Assembly: GCA_010909725.1 (NCBI GenBank)
Contig: JAACMV010000015.1
Location: 620,001 to 684,000 of the forward strand
Length of the DNA: 64,000 nucleotides
Source of the DNA: Picochlorum sp. 'celeri'
Lineage: Eukaryota > Chlorophyta > Trebouxiophyceae
Direction of reading: 5' to 3'
The translations under genes were made by a program, and so were the position numbers. Of the stretch, positions 40,301-51,948 are shown in pieces (position 1 is the stretch's first letter; every line of letters begins with the position of its first letter). The notes beneath the pieces are model-generated. The model worked only from the letters and a program-made list of their open reading frames with translations, did no database searches and had not been told where the DNA came from.

Positions 40301-42604
40301 ATCTACTTGTCCTATCAAACACAACTTAAATACTTTTTGTTTCTCACAGGATTTCACGAAAAGCTTTAAAAGCTATTCTCTCTGTGCCGGCTTCGCTCTG
40401 GGGTTGGTGTGCTTAGGAAAAGGGGCAGACCCTGGCATGGAAGCAAAATTACAGTATGTCACCATGATTCTCGCGCAATCTTCCTGGTTTAATGATAACA
40501 AATTTTGATGGTATGCAGATATCTGATGGTTGGTGGGACCAGATTTGGTAACGTGGCAAGAAAATCAACCCTTGCAAAAGTGTGTGACGTGAATGGTGAC
40601 TATTGCCAAGGTATGCTTCACAAAAGAAATGGATTGGAGTTCTTTTTCATCATATATATAGTTCATCATATATATATAGTAAGAGACTCAGAACCACTCA
40701 AATATAAATTTATTGTGCAGAGGACTTCATCAATGAATTGATATCTTCAAGCGTCCAAAATCCAGGGAAAGATTCGAATAGGTCTTCAGGAGTGGCAGAG
40801 GAGCTTGCTGCAGCTCAGGCGGATGCAAGGACAATTATGGAGGGAGATCTCATTAACCTCAATACAACCTCACCTGCAGCTACTGTGGCCCTGGGATTCA
40901 TGTATCTCAAGAGTGGGAAAAGACGTATTGCAGAAATATTTCACATACCTGGTACGTACACTGGTCAGGGACTCGTCCTGTATGTCACATTGCTCCTTGA
41001 CACTACTATTTGTTCTTTCAGATTCAATCTTCGAATTACGCCTTTGCAACCCCCAACACCTTTGCCTTCGGGTTTTGATGAAAAATCTAATTCTTTGGGA
41101 TGACCTCGATGCCTCTGCTGATTGGATCGATGCCCAGATTCCTGGATTCCTGCATGAGGTAGGTTCGCCAATTCTTCCTTTCACTTCTGTGATTTCGCCA
41201 AATATTCGCCATTCCTTTCTTTGCAGACAACTGATTTGTCGAAGTATTCAGAACCAGATATCTATCTGCTTTCCCAGGTACGAAGATCATTTTTGCACAT
41301 TTCGGCGATCGTATTTCCGCTACATCTGATATCCATTTTCGCATTCTTTAGGCACGATTCTTCTTGTTATCAGGATGTTGCTTGGCTCTCGGAATACGCT
41401 TTGCTGGCTCAGAGAATAGCACCGTGAAGGGTTTGATTGAAAAGCATCTGAATTACTTTTTGAGAAGGAAATCAGAGTGTCAGGGAAACAGAGAACGGAA
41501 AGAAAATTTAGAAATTCTAGAAAGCTGCATCGTCGACTGTGCGCTGTCTTTAGCGGTCTTGATGGCAGGCTCAGGCGATTTATCCACATTCTCAATTTGC
41601 AGAGGTACGTTGCACCGTTTTGTCTCACAGTCGACGCTACCGCCGATAACATTTTCATCTCAATCTGTACAGCATTGCTCAATAGGGTGCCAACAGCATC
41701 AAATAGTCAGAATGCGATCACGTACGGATCATACGTAGGTTTATCGATGGCTACGGGCTTTCTCTTCTTGTCGGGTGGCATGCGAACTTTTGGGACATCA
41801 ACAGAAGACGGTACGAACACAGATTTCCAGCGTGACCATCGAAATCTTTGCTCACATGCTTCTTTCCTGCAGTTGCTTATCTCGTAATGTCGATCTTTCC
41901 GGCATTATCTGTTTCATCCTCGGATAATAGAGCCCATCTGCAAGCTCTCCGTCATTTTTACGTGTTGGCAACACATCAAAGGATTGTCGATCAGATAGAT
42001 GTACGGTCCAATAGGTATCTGGAATCTCCCATCAGACTTGGAGACAACGAACCCGACAGACAAATTTTATATAATGATACCAGTGAAAATTTCGTGTTTG
42101 ATCGATACTTGCAGCGATCTTTTGAAGGTATGTCATATGTGAAAGGTATCCCAGTCATGAAGATCGCAACTGATAGATATCTTGTTGCAGGTGTTCCAGG
42201 CGTAGAGATCGACAATGCTTTCCGCAACAGGGGGGTTTCTCCCAGCGTACTAGGCTACTTTCACGTGCGTGGTTGATGAGCAATAAACTCTCTATTCCAA
42301 CTTTACGTAACACAGATGTTTGCATTTGATTATGTAGGAATCAGGCTCTGTGGAAGGTCAGAGAGATACTGATTTTACTTGTGGAAACTTTGCCGTGCGA
42401 TCCATCACGGCAACTTTCCCGCGACTATTAGCATCGATTTTACAAGTGTTGAGTTCAGATAGTGTAGAGCAAGAACAAAAGATTCTAGATCTATGGAGTA
42501 CACTTGCTGCAATTTCTGAGAAGATCGATTTGTGTGGTTTCCCCGCCCTCCATCAGAACGGCTTGCAAATGCTGTGTGCGCAGTCTCTAAGTAGGAACAT
42601 CTGA
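37366..42604 (+). CDS. APC1: Anaphase-promoting complex subunit 1 (APC1)
   Basis: Largest scaffold of the APC/C ubiquitin ligase. Thirteen exons give 1452 residues in one continuous frame. Introns: 37521-37596, 40123-40187, 40264-40349, 40454-40518, 40611-40720, 40952-41021, 41159-41226, 41278-41351, 41605-41672, 41811-41872, 42128-42190 and 42265-42337 (62-110 nt). The N-terminal WD40-like region is in one 2.5-kb exon. The proteasome/cyclosome repeats begin near residue 770: GILLGLGLTGQL, TDLYSYLSHEHDPTLVGVLLG, HPIGYPDLEISPVVQCASLIG. Later come GDLINLNTTSPAATVALGFMY and RAHLQALRHFYVLAT. Eleven of twelve introns fall in the last third. Ends 36 bp from the convergent Sec6 stop. Confidence 0.92.
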
Positions 42605-42640
42605 TTGGAGACACCAATCTGTAACAATTACGATGAGTTT

Positions 42641-45053
42641 CTAGTGACGCTGCCTTATCGCATTTAAAGCAGATATAAACGCTGGATTTTTTATAGATGG
42701 GTTTACGCTTTGGCGCGTCGAAAACTTCGCCACTGAAGATCGATCACCGAAAGTTTCTCGGCAGGATGCGAGAACCTGCGCGATGTTTTGAGGTGTGTCA
42801 TTCTCGTTATTGACAGCATGTAAAGCAACAACAACATACCTCTCTTGCATCAGCTTTGGTCATATCATGCTGGGATGCAACCCTAGCATTTAGTATCCCC
42901 ACGAGTAGCATAGGAGAAAGTGGAGCTTGTTCCAATAACGCACTGTATGATAGAACAAATGCCTCGACTGAGTCAGACGCGAGAAAATCGCCCACATCCG
43001 CTAAAATTTGACACTCGTTCTCGACGACATCGGACGGAAGATATCGATTGAAATATTCTCGTATGGCATCTGTGTCGCGTTTGAGAAATGACAACGTCTC
43101 GGTATTTACGTGACGGGTCTGCGAAAGCAGCGCAGCCATGTAATACGATACACACTCGATCAACATCGATGTTGCGAGGACATTCAGCAGAAAGTCATCA
43201 AGCCAAATCTTGAAGTCTGACAGAAAATCATCCAAGGTTGCAAGCATGCTTCCAGTTGTGATTCCGCGCTTCCAGTCATCACTATGACATAAAAGGGAAA
43301 ACAATTCTCCAAATCCAGGGTCCATGAAGACAACCTGGCCACACATTTCCGAGGATTGCTTTGCAATGAGCTTGAAGTGAGATTGCAGACTTTTTGTGAA
43401 GCCCTCAGTCTCCCTGCTTTTGAGTACAGTATTTATCATTTCGTTTAGATCAGAGATGAGATTGCAGATGCGCAGGCAATTGTTGCCAACTGCGCACAAG
43501 ACCTCGAGGGCATTTGAGTCAGAAGCAATTCTAGACTCATACTGAGAGGCATAATCCTGAACGATCCCTTCCATCACAGACACCACCTTTTCCAGTAGAA
43601 CAGGACCCCCCGTTTCTGCTGCTGACAGCTGCTCCTCAATTAATCGAAACATGTCTTGTGGGCCTGGTGTGTATAAGCGTCCATCTCCATCATGTGACGG
43701 CTCACCTTTAAAATCCGCATTCATAATATTCTTGAGCCAGTTTCGCAGTGCTTCGTCCATTCTATGGACATATGTTTCTAAGAGAGCGTCTACACCTCTC
43801 ATTTGCTCAATACCAGACCCATCTTGGAGCAAATACTGGTCGTGTCTCTGAATCCAGTCCAGTGTAAATAGAATATCGTTGTTTGACAGCTGAGTTGAGA
43901 TCGCACCAATTATCTCTAAAATATTATCAGTTTGTCCTCTATATTCATGCCACAAAAAGTCCTCTACATGGTAAACTGGAGGAAAGCACGGAATCAACCT
44001 GTTTGTTGATGCATGAACCTGAACCAACTTTTCATGAGCATCACTCAAGATAGACCTCAGCAATCTTCCAGAATTTGATTCTGATGAAAGCAGCTTAGAA
44101 CATCTTTGTAATATATCAGAGAAAGACTCTGCAATAGATGCTGACATATTCTGGATACAACGCCTTCGCCATCCCTTTCTCAGTGGACTGTCACCCATGC
44201 CATCTGCTAACAATTTTGCATCAACAACCTCTTGAGTCTCAATAACTCTCAACGCCGAGACAAGAATTTCTGGCCTCGAATTCCCCAACGAGATGAAAGA
44301 TCTGACGATACTCCAGAGGCGATACTCTATCTTCGCCATCGCATTATTCACCTGGACAAAATATGTCTCCAGGCTCGGAAGTTGATAGCTTTGCCTGTCT
44401 TGCAGCAGCTCCAGTGTACTTTTAACTCTGTGCACAGTTCCTTCGACTTGTGACAAATATGCATGCGATTCAATCAAACCTACCGCTGTATCACTATCTT
44501 GCAGCATGTTCTCTGCCTTCAATGCTGCCTCTGGTAGCCCAGCTACAGTTTCTGTGCTCTGCAATGTCTCTGAGATATTCGAGTGCATCGTCGCCAGCCG
44601 CCGTAACGTGTCATCTGTCTCGATTGCTTCTATAGACTTGGAGCAAATAGTACTCATCTGAGAAAAAACTGCATCGAATTTTACCAGAGCAGCATGTGCT
44701 CTTTTCAAACTCTCCAGACCAGATAGAATATGCTCTGTATTAGCACCAAACACTGCTCGCAGCTGCCTTTGGGCACTCTGCACCGATAAAACGCCACTAT
44801 AGAGGCCAGAATTCATATAGATCAAGTAACCGACAAACCAACGCACCGTCTTCTCCACTTCGTTGTCCTCCTTCAAGGAAGGCAACCTTGCCAAGTCGTC
44901 AGACGTTGCCAGCAGACCCTTGAGCCTCTGCGCAGCCTTTTCTCTGGCTTCTATTGCCTGTAATAAATATGAACAAGAGAAATAAAGACCATATTGAATG
45001 ATAGAAGTCACGTATTCATCTGTGAAACACACCTGGGTCGTTATAGAAGACAT
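42641..45053 (-). CDS. SEC6: Exocyst complex subunit Sec6 (EXOC3)
   Basis: Subunit of the exocyst, which tethers secretory vesicles to the plasma membrane. Exons 45033-45053 (21 nt, MSSITTQ), 42840-44957 and 42641-42775, with introns of 75 and 64 nt, encode 757 residues. It is helical throughout. Sec6 hallmarks: the start AIEAREKAAQRLKGLL, RLWSIVRSFISLGNSRPEILVSALRVIETQE, RLIPCFPPVYHVEDFLWHEYR and the late NARVASQHDMTKADAREVL. The tiny first exon is set by the first ATG in phase. Shares a 287-bp divergent promoter with symplekin that has a 22-bp perfect palindrome at its centre. Confidence 0.88.
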
Positions 45054-45181
45054 CTCTATGGCATAAACTCTTCACAACCCTATACCCGTCGTCTACCTTC
45101 AGAGGGAAACATACTCAATATTGAAATGGATCGTTGAATAATAGGACCATTTGGATACCTACAGATGGGTACAATCTTGAT

Positions 45182-45203
45182 TGCCATTTGAGCTCAAATG
45201 GCA
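45182..45203. promoter_or_regulatory. 22-bp perfect palindrome at the centre of the Sec6/symplekin promoter
   Basis: Each 11-bp arm reads TGCCATTTGAG 5'->3' with no spacer. It lies in the 287-bp gap between the starts at 45053 and 45341; its centre (45192/45193) is about 5 bp from the exact midpoint. About ten CCAT/ATGG motifs cluster in the surrounding 140 bp, including two CCATGG. Confidence 0.8.
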
Positions 45204-45340
45204 GTGTCCATGGCCATTGCATCTGTATACAAGGAGTCCATGGGGTACCAATCCATCCAAATAAATTAAATATCACCTTATTGAATAACATGAGATCTAT
45301 TTGTATGTCGATATCACAGTAGGATTGGATTCTGAGGACA

Positions 45341-48300
45341 ATGTCGACGAGTTTGGCTGAGGAGGAAGCTGTTGAGTTATTTAACACGATTCAGCTGGAG
45401 CATGGGGCTGCTGAAAAGGTAGATTTCTTTGATTTCGTAATAACTACTGTATAGATACTGTGTGAACCCCTGGGGTTGCGTTATCGCGTGCAGACCAAAC
45501 TACTCAAGAGTCTTACGGAAATCGTTGTGCGGAGGGAGCCACGGGTGATCGATATTTTTGTGGGTAAGGTTTTGGAGCTGCAAATCGACAAATCGCCGGC
45601 TGTTCGGAAGGCTGTTCTCGACTTTTACGATGCATCTTTGTCTGCTGCTGTGACGGCAGACACACTCTTACTGGGAGCCGAGTGTGTTGTGTTTTTGCTT
45701 AGAGATGATAACGTAGGGACGTTGAAACGCTGCATACGTTCCCTGATATCGATATATCAGCTGACGCTAGCTTTGAGTGCGTCTATTGGTAATCAGGAGA
45801 GTGGAGAGGGAGGGACACTATGGAATAAGGTGGAGGAAGCGGTAAACATGGTTGAAAGCATGGTTGTAGATGAAAACTCCAGCACGGGTTTCAAGCTAAG
45901 TGCGGCAAAGTTTCTGGAGCAGGGTTTGATTTTCGCTTCTGGTGATAAGGTTCCGGCATGTTTACCAGTCTTGGATACACCCACTTCATTGCCATTGAAA
46001 GGGTCAATTGTATCAAAGCAGGATGCTGTGAAATCAAGCAATGGGATTTTGACATGTTTGATTAAGTTATTGAAATTTGTGAAAGGGTCTGGGAGTAGTG
46101 GACCGTTGACGGTGAGCTGTATTCGTGTGGTTTCTACTATTTTAAAGGCTAGGCCACAGTTTGCAGGGAGAATTCTCCCTGTGCTGCTGTCATTTACGAA
46201 GGAGGAGGCATTCCAGGTGCGTATTTAGTGTTTCTAATGCGTATTGTGTTTATACAGTTATATTTAATGCGTATTTTTGCTGCAGAAGGGAGGAGAAGGG
46301 AAAGCAATAGAAGCATTAGAAGAATGCCTGAGGGCATTTGGGGAATCAGATATTTCTCTGGCAACACCGTGGCAAAAGAAAATCAGCGACGCTCTCGTTA
46401 CTATGAGCCTAGATCCACTGCAGAAGATAGTGAAGAGGTGAGACAAAATGTGCATGTAATCTTTTTGAGGCGAGACTGATCCATCAATTCACGTGCTGTG
46501 CAGGAATGAACTGAAAAGGGCCCGAGAGGGAGAACCAGACAGTGCACCCTCAGTTCGGCAGCGATCGGGCCAGGTAAGTAGAAATGATAAAATTATAGGT
46601 GAGAAAATCGAGATTCAGAATTACTTGCTTAATTATGATGCTGATGGATTGTTCCAGCACATTCATACAATATCATCAGGTGTCATAGCTGATCTTGTTC
46701 TCGATGTTCTATCTACTCTGCAACCTCCTAAGTCGTCTCATCATGCTGATCTTATATCAGATAGAGTATGTAATCTAATGATTGGCGCACTAAAGAGTGT
46801 TGGCGGTCAGGTAGATACAAAAGAGGAGGAGAATGTCCTTCCCATGAGAGTCTTCAAGGATCCTCTAACACCAATTGACATGAATGACGATATCGCATCT
46901 GAACAACGCCTGAAAGTTCTCAATCGCTTGATATCTACTACTTCTTCGTCAAACATTGAGTTGAGAAAAAGGATAATCGCTAGACTGCTGACGCTTTTTC
47001 CTGACATGGACAACTGTTGTGAGGTAACTGTCGGTGGCCTTCTCAATGACTATGTTGGCAGGCATGGCCATGAGATCCTTTGCCTGTGGCTGACCATGCT
47101 TTTTGTCGAGTTGCTAGAAAACGGAGAGGACGATGTAGAAATATCAGATCTGATATCAGGTTCACAGTATGAGCAAGTACTGCAGAGCATCATTGAGGAA
47201 ATGCGTCAGAAATTGCCTCCTACTGATAAGTCTTTGCCAAACTTGCTTCAAGAAGCTCCTGTCCTGCCTTTGAAATTGATCGAATGTCTTGTACAGTCTT
47301 GTCTCCAGGACTTGAATGGATGGGAAAGCACTGGCCTCATTGTTGCTAGAGACGTCATTTTATCCAGAGCACAAATCAGAGACAGAATACTGGAGTTGGC
47401 ACTTGAAGCATGTACGTCCACAGAGACAGAACTGCGTACAAAAGCAATTAGAATGTGCACTAATCAATTATTTGGACATGGGTCATTAGATGATAAGATT
47501 GAATCAGCTGCGCTGAATTTTCTGAAGATGCTGCCAACTGACGAATCTGATTCTGAGCAGGCAAAGGCTGACGCTGACAGGCTTTCAAGCCTTTACAGTG
47601 CACTTTGCACAAAAAAATCTAGCTTGATAACAGAATTGTTCGCCACCTTTTGTGCATCACAGCCAGCAGTGAAGGAGGTGCTGAGTGAAAAATGTGCAAA
47701 TATAGTTCATGTACTGGGTCCAAATGATGATACTCTGCTGGGCATTATTCAGGCATCTCCGGAGGAATACAAAGATGTAGTTATCATCGTCATCAATGCA
47801 TTATCCGAGAGTATGCCGCCAAGGGCTCTAGTGGAGAAAGTTCTGAAGTTTTTTGATACATGTCATGATCCTTTGTTGATCCTTCCAATCCTACCTAGTC
47901 TGAAGAAGCAAGAGGCAATTAAATTGATCCCATATTTAATCCTTCTACCTGTGAGCTCATTTACGGATGCCGTGAAACGACTCTGTACAACAGTGTATGA
48001 GGGGCAAAATGATCCAGTTATCACACCAGCAGAAATTCTAACAATATTGCATATGGTGGATGATAAAAAGTCTTCAACTCTCCGGCATACCATAGCAGCT
48101 ATTAATGTGTGCCTTGAAATGAGAGAATATTTCACTGCTGAAGTCCTGGCGGCATCGCTTAGCCAGCTGATCACAAGAATCCCACTGCCCCAGCTTTTCA
48201 TGAGAACTGTCTTGCAGAGTATTTCGCTGGCTCCCAAACTGAAGAGTTTCATTGTTGGGCTTCTTGGAGATCTCGTCTCAAAACAAATTTGGACGAACGG

Positions 48301-48511
48301 TACTCAATTCAAAGGGTGGATTCTGGCAGCGCAGCAGACTGCCCCAGATTCATTCCCAGTGATAGTACGATTGCCAGCAAATATTCTGCCTCAGGCAATC
48401 ACAGGTCTGCAAAGTGACACCCAGTCGAGCCTAGCAGAATTTGCTCTTTCGGAGAAGTCTTTAGACCTATCGGATAATGCGAAAAAGATATTGTCAAGAT
48501 ATAGAAGATGA
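45341..48511 (+). CDS. Symplekin (Pta1), mRNA 3'-end processing scaffold
   Basis: Scaffold of cleavage/polyadenylation machinery. Exons 45341-45418, 45455-46216, 46286-46437 and 46504-48511 give 999 residues. Introns are 36, 69 and 66 nt. The N-terminal HEAT region is clear (ILCEPLGLRYRVQTKLLKSL, FLLRDDNVGTLKRCIRSLI), as is the C-terminal symplekin domain (ITPAEILTILHMVDDKK, ALVEKVLKFFDTCHDPLLILPILPSL). The 36-nt first intron is required because the unspliced frame ends in TAG at its 3' end. A further 84-nt in-frame stretch (46574-46657) has GTAAGT and TTCCAG borders, is AT-rich and stop-free, and may be a fourth intron (971 residues if removed). Intron 2 holds two copies of TAATGCGTATT. Confidence 0.9.
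46574..46657 (+). other. Candidate stop-free intron (3n) in symplekin
   Basis: 84 nt bounded by GTAAGT and TTCCAG, in frame with no stop, and much richer in A/T than the flanking exon. Removing it joins RQRSGQ to HIHTISSGVIADLV, which looks like a normal family spacing. Confidence 0.6.
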
Positions 48512-48550
48512 ATTTACATGTTCATGGCAAAAGAATTAATTCTACTGTAT

Positions 48551-49521
48551 TCATGAAGCAGTTTCCTTCTCTTTCAAAACTTCACTGTTCACTGCATCTA
48601 GAATAGGCCGGAGATCCGAGTCTTCATATATTTTGAAATTCACAACATCGTTTTGCATGGTTAGCGTGGAAATTTCAACCTTTTCTGGAGAGAGCGTTGT
48701 GCTATCCATTGTCTTACTAAGGACTTTGATGACTAGCTTCATTGCCTGGTCCAAGCTCATATCCTCCTCATAGTCACTTTGCAAAATTCCAGTCGCGGAG
48801 GAATGATTCGCTCCAATTGAAGTTGCCTTCCAGCCACCATAGTTTCCACTGGGATCACTTTGGTACAGTTGGAAACCCTGAAGCCTATCCCAACCAGCAT
48901 ACAACAAAGAGACACCAAATGGGCGCATGCCTCCAAACTGCGTGTACCCTTGCTTTGAGTCACAGATCCCACGAACCAATTGATCTACTGGAATAGGCTC
49001 CTGATATGTCAGTAGATATCGTTGCGACTGTAGGCGACACGTGTTGATCAAAATATTAGCGTCAGACGTAATGCCAGCAACAGCACATGCAACATGATCA
49101 TCAATCTTGTACATCTTCTCTCTACGAACTCCCACCGCTTTTGTATCCAACAGCTGCACACATTGAGAGTGGTTTCAAGTACCGGTACTCAAGTAGTATC
49201 TCATCGATAACATTCATACTTACCTTTGAAGTAATTCTCTTCTCAGCTCCTAGCACAATACCCTCCTTCGTCAGAATACCAACGCAGGATCCCGCATTTG
49301 AAATAGCCTCCATAGCATATCTGCAAGAAGTACATCGCGTGAAAGGGTCCTTGAACTCGATAGGCAGAAGTTTGATCAAACACGCACTCTACTTGATGTA
49401 AACGCCCTTCAGGCGAGAACTGCAAAGAAAAAGGGAAACATGAGCTTGTTTTAAATAACACAATTTACATAAATACGTATTCACGTACGATGGTGGTTCT
49501 AGAATCGTATCTTCGAGACAT
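48551..49521 (-). CDS. PSMA4: 20S proteasome subunit alpha type-4 (alpha3)
   Basis: Outer-ring alpha subunit of the 20S core. Four exons (49489-49521, 49388-49419, 49224-49320, 48551-49153) over introns of 69, 67 and 70 nt encode 254 residues, the usual length. Splicing rebuilds the alpha-type start [20 protein letters not shown] followed by [74 protein letters not shown] and the [22 protein letters not shown] block identify alpha3/PSMA4. The C-terminal extension ends LKEKETAS. Intron-rich for its size, with one of the few GTAAGT donors in the window. Confidence 0.96.
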
Positions 49522-49670
49522 TTTCTTCTTCCTTGCGAAGTGGACAAGTGTCTCTTTCTCTCTCTTCTACAGTCCAAGAGATAACTTGGTTGTAGTTTTC
49601 AATGTTATTTTCGTTATTACATGCTTCAAATATTTCAGCGCTATCAGTCGTGAATCTTGTAATGCGACGA

Positions 49671-50540
49671 TCACAACTTTTCAGCCATGGCCTCTACCAA
49701 TCCATCAAAGGTTGACGAGTCTTTGGAAATGCAGTCTATGCCTGAAATATGCAGGGTTTTCTCAACACCCCTAGCTGTGGTGGGCCCATGAGCGGCAATG
49801 AGAATATCGTGTTCCTGTATGCATTGTAGGAGTGTGTCTCTACCTACAATCTGAGATAGTCCCTGAGACTCCGCAGTCGATGTGAATGCAATGGCTTTGA
49901 TTTGGCCAGAGGTGAGCATATCAATCTCAGCGGACGAATACTTCGAGTCAGGCCCTATTCGTGTCTCATATGCAGGTACCCTGATTGGGTCCAAGCCGAT
50001 GCTTTCTAAATTTGCTAGGAAGGTTGGGACAACATCAGGCTCGACCAGAGGTGCTACGACATGGGGCACAATGCATAGAGCCTTGCCCGCATTGGATTCT
50101 TTTTTAATCCTCTTAATTGATTCCACTATGCCCTGTGTGCTGGATACGTTTGGTTTCATTACACTATGGACTCCTAGTTCTCTCAAGAAATCAGCATCTG
50201 CGCCCATAGCCCATACCTCAGCATCAATGCTGTTTAGCCTGTCTATGGCCACCTGCTTGTTCCCATTTGACCAGTGATGGAACAGACTCAGAATAGCATT
50301 CTTGGATGGCAAGATCAAATAGTCACAATGGGAGAGATCCTCCATCATGAGTTTCATGTTATCAAGTGTGTCATCACAAGTCAGGTGCGTTATCTCAATT
50401 CCAGGGAGCCACACAGGACGGCCGCCAAGTCTTTGAATACTCGCCGACACTCTGTCTGCGTACTGTAGAGGAGATGTGAACAGAATTCTCTCAAATTTTA
50501 GGGGAGCATTCTTGCAACTGCAGAGACTAGTGCCATTCAC
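49671..50540 (-). CDS. Uroporphyrinogen-III synthase (HEM4 family), 5' end unresolved
   Basis: Cyclises hydroxymethylbilane to uroporphyrinogen III in haem and chlorophyll synthesis, in the plastid. The open frame gives about 290 residues with HEM4 features: FERILFTSPLQYADRVSASIQRLGG, LILPSKNAILSLFHH, PHVVAPLVEPDVV, AYETRI, then the second-lobe AIAFTSTAESQGLSQI and AHGPTTARGVEKTLH. There is no ATG in frame before the conserved start (coordinates begin at a GTG). The best candidate is ATG at 50604 joined over a 31-nt intron (50557-50587), giving MPRFFIGSLRVVNG; that ATG overlaps the SNAPC1 stop. Identity rests on overall pattern, since this family is poorly conserved. Confidence 0.75.
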   Translation of the reverse strand: MNGTSLCSCKNAPLKFERILFTSPLQYADRVSASIQRLGGRPVWLPGIEITHLTCDDTLDNMKLMMEDLSHCDYLILPSKNAILSLFHHWSNGNKQVAIDRLNSIDAEVWAMGADADFLRELGVHSVMKPNVSSTQGIVESIKRIKKESNAGKALCIVPHVVAPLVEPDVVPTFLANLESIGLDPIRVPAYETRIGPDSKYSSAEIDMLTSGQIKAIAFTSTAESQGLSQIVGRDTLLQCIQEHDILIAAHGPTTARGVEKTLHISGIDCISKDSSTFDGLVEAMAEKL

Positions 50541-50603
50541 AACTCGAAGACTTCCTCTGCATGCATAAAACAGTCAACTTAAGCTACATGAAAAATCTTG
50601 GCA

Positions 50604-51948
50604 TCAATCGCTGCTCGAAGGCATGTCGACATGCTGCAAGTAGTCCAGTGACCCTCTGAGTGACAAGTCAGGCATATCTTCATCACTCGAAGACTGCATC
50701 TCCTGTAATTCTGTTTCTTTCTCTTTCTCAAGAAGACCCAATTGTTGTTCTAATCTTCTCTTTTTAACCTTGATATCCCGCATTCGAGCAGCTTCTCGTT
50801 CGAGAACAGCAGTTGCACCAGATATCTTTGTGGGCAATTTTGATTTTGCAATCTGCTGGGCCCCGGCCTTCTTGCGCCTCTTTCCTCCATCTCGACCTTT
50901 GTTCTGCAGCATATATTGAATTTTATTACCCGCGAGAGTAACAAATCGATGGATCTCTTGCCCGAAACTGAGATCTGCAATCCCGTTGAGGTTGTATGAT
51001 TCCGGAGTCTCATCTAAATCTCTATCAATCATAACATTTGAAAGAGTACTGCGGTACTTATGGCACATAGATTTAACATATTCCGTCCCCAGTCCACGCA
51101 GAGTGGAATCCAAGTGGTACCGGCATTCCCTGAGAGCTGCAGCATCTTGTATATCCAGTCCAGGAGTCATGGTAAATGACCCAGACCCATGAGCCTCTCG
51201 CCCATTCCCCACATCGACTCGTTTAAACATACAGGAAGATCCAAATGAAAACGAATTACACGTCCACATCTTGATAAACACTTGCCTAGCCTCTCCTGGA
51301 CCAGTGTCAATGAAATTGGCCATATCTGCAGATATCAACCGTATGCTAGTACTTTTATCTTCACATACTATTTCAATCTACCATCACATACCTTTTATGA
51401 CATCAAAGTAGTCCTCGGAAACACGGATTCGTATTCCGGGGTCATGCGGCTGGGCTTCAAAGAGGCAAAATAGGCCAAATAGAGCACATGTTGTAGCCAG
51501 CTCACGCCAAGCACGTTCCAACACTCCAATATCGCAGTCACCGTGGACGTGATTCCCCTCTCTTAGTTCATTCACAATGAGTGTAATGTCTTGAGTCTGA
51601 AGATCTAAAGATGCAATCTCGAAACACGAGTCGAACAAACTCTGAAGAAAACGTTCAAAGGTCACAGTCCTGGGTTTCGCCTACGACGCAGATAAAGCAT
51701 CAAACGTAGGTCAAATATTGTTGATAAAAAACGCGAACACATATGTATCGTACCGTGTATACGTATGAAAATTTTAAATCCTTCCAAGCTTGTTTGAATG
51801 TCTCAAGTGTTGCGCCCTCTCTCTGTTCTACCCCTCGAATCAAGAATAAAACAGAGAGTATGCAAATATCATGCGTGTGATCTTGTCTCAGGAGCACATT
51901 CGTGTATTTCTGAACATCTGTCGTGGTTATTCCTGTTTGGGAGCCCAT
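50604..51948 (-). CDS. SNAPC1: snRNA-activating protein complex subunit 1 (SNAPC1/SNAP43)
   Basis: Subunit of the factor that binds the proximal sequence element of snRNA promoters. Exons 51754-51948, 51392-51680 and 50604-51325 over introns of 73 and 66 nt encode 401 residues. The SNAPC1 signature is REGATLETFKQAWKDLKFSYVY, then TFERFLQSLFDSCFE, then the domain core CALFGLFCLFEAQPHDPGIRIRVSEDYFDVIK and ADMANFIDTGPGEARQVFIKMW. The C-terminal part is basic then acidic with a coiled coil, usual for the family. The match is moderate. Its stop (TGA) overlaps a possible start codon of the downstream HEM4 gene. Confidence 0.78.

Noticed and set aside
45115..45387. Overlapping short open frames on both strands
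   Set aside because: They are produced by the palindromic promoter region and overlap the start of symplekin.
49388..49388. GC-AG intron in the proteasome alpha3 gene
   Set aside because: A GTGCGT donor two bases earlier gives the same conserved VEYAM join with a normal GT-AG intron.
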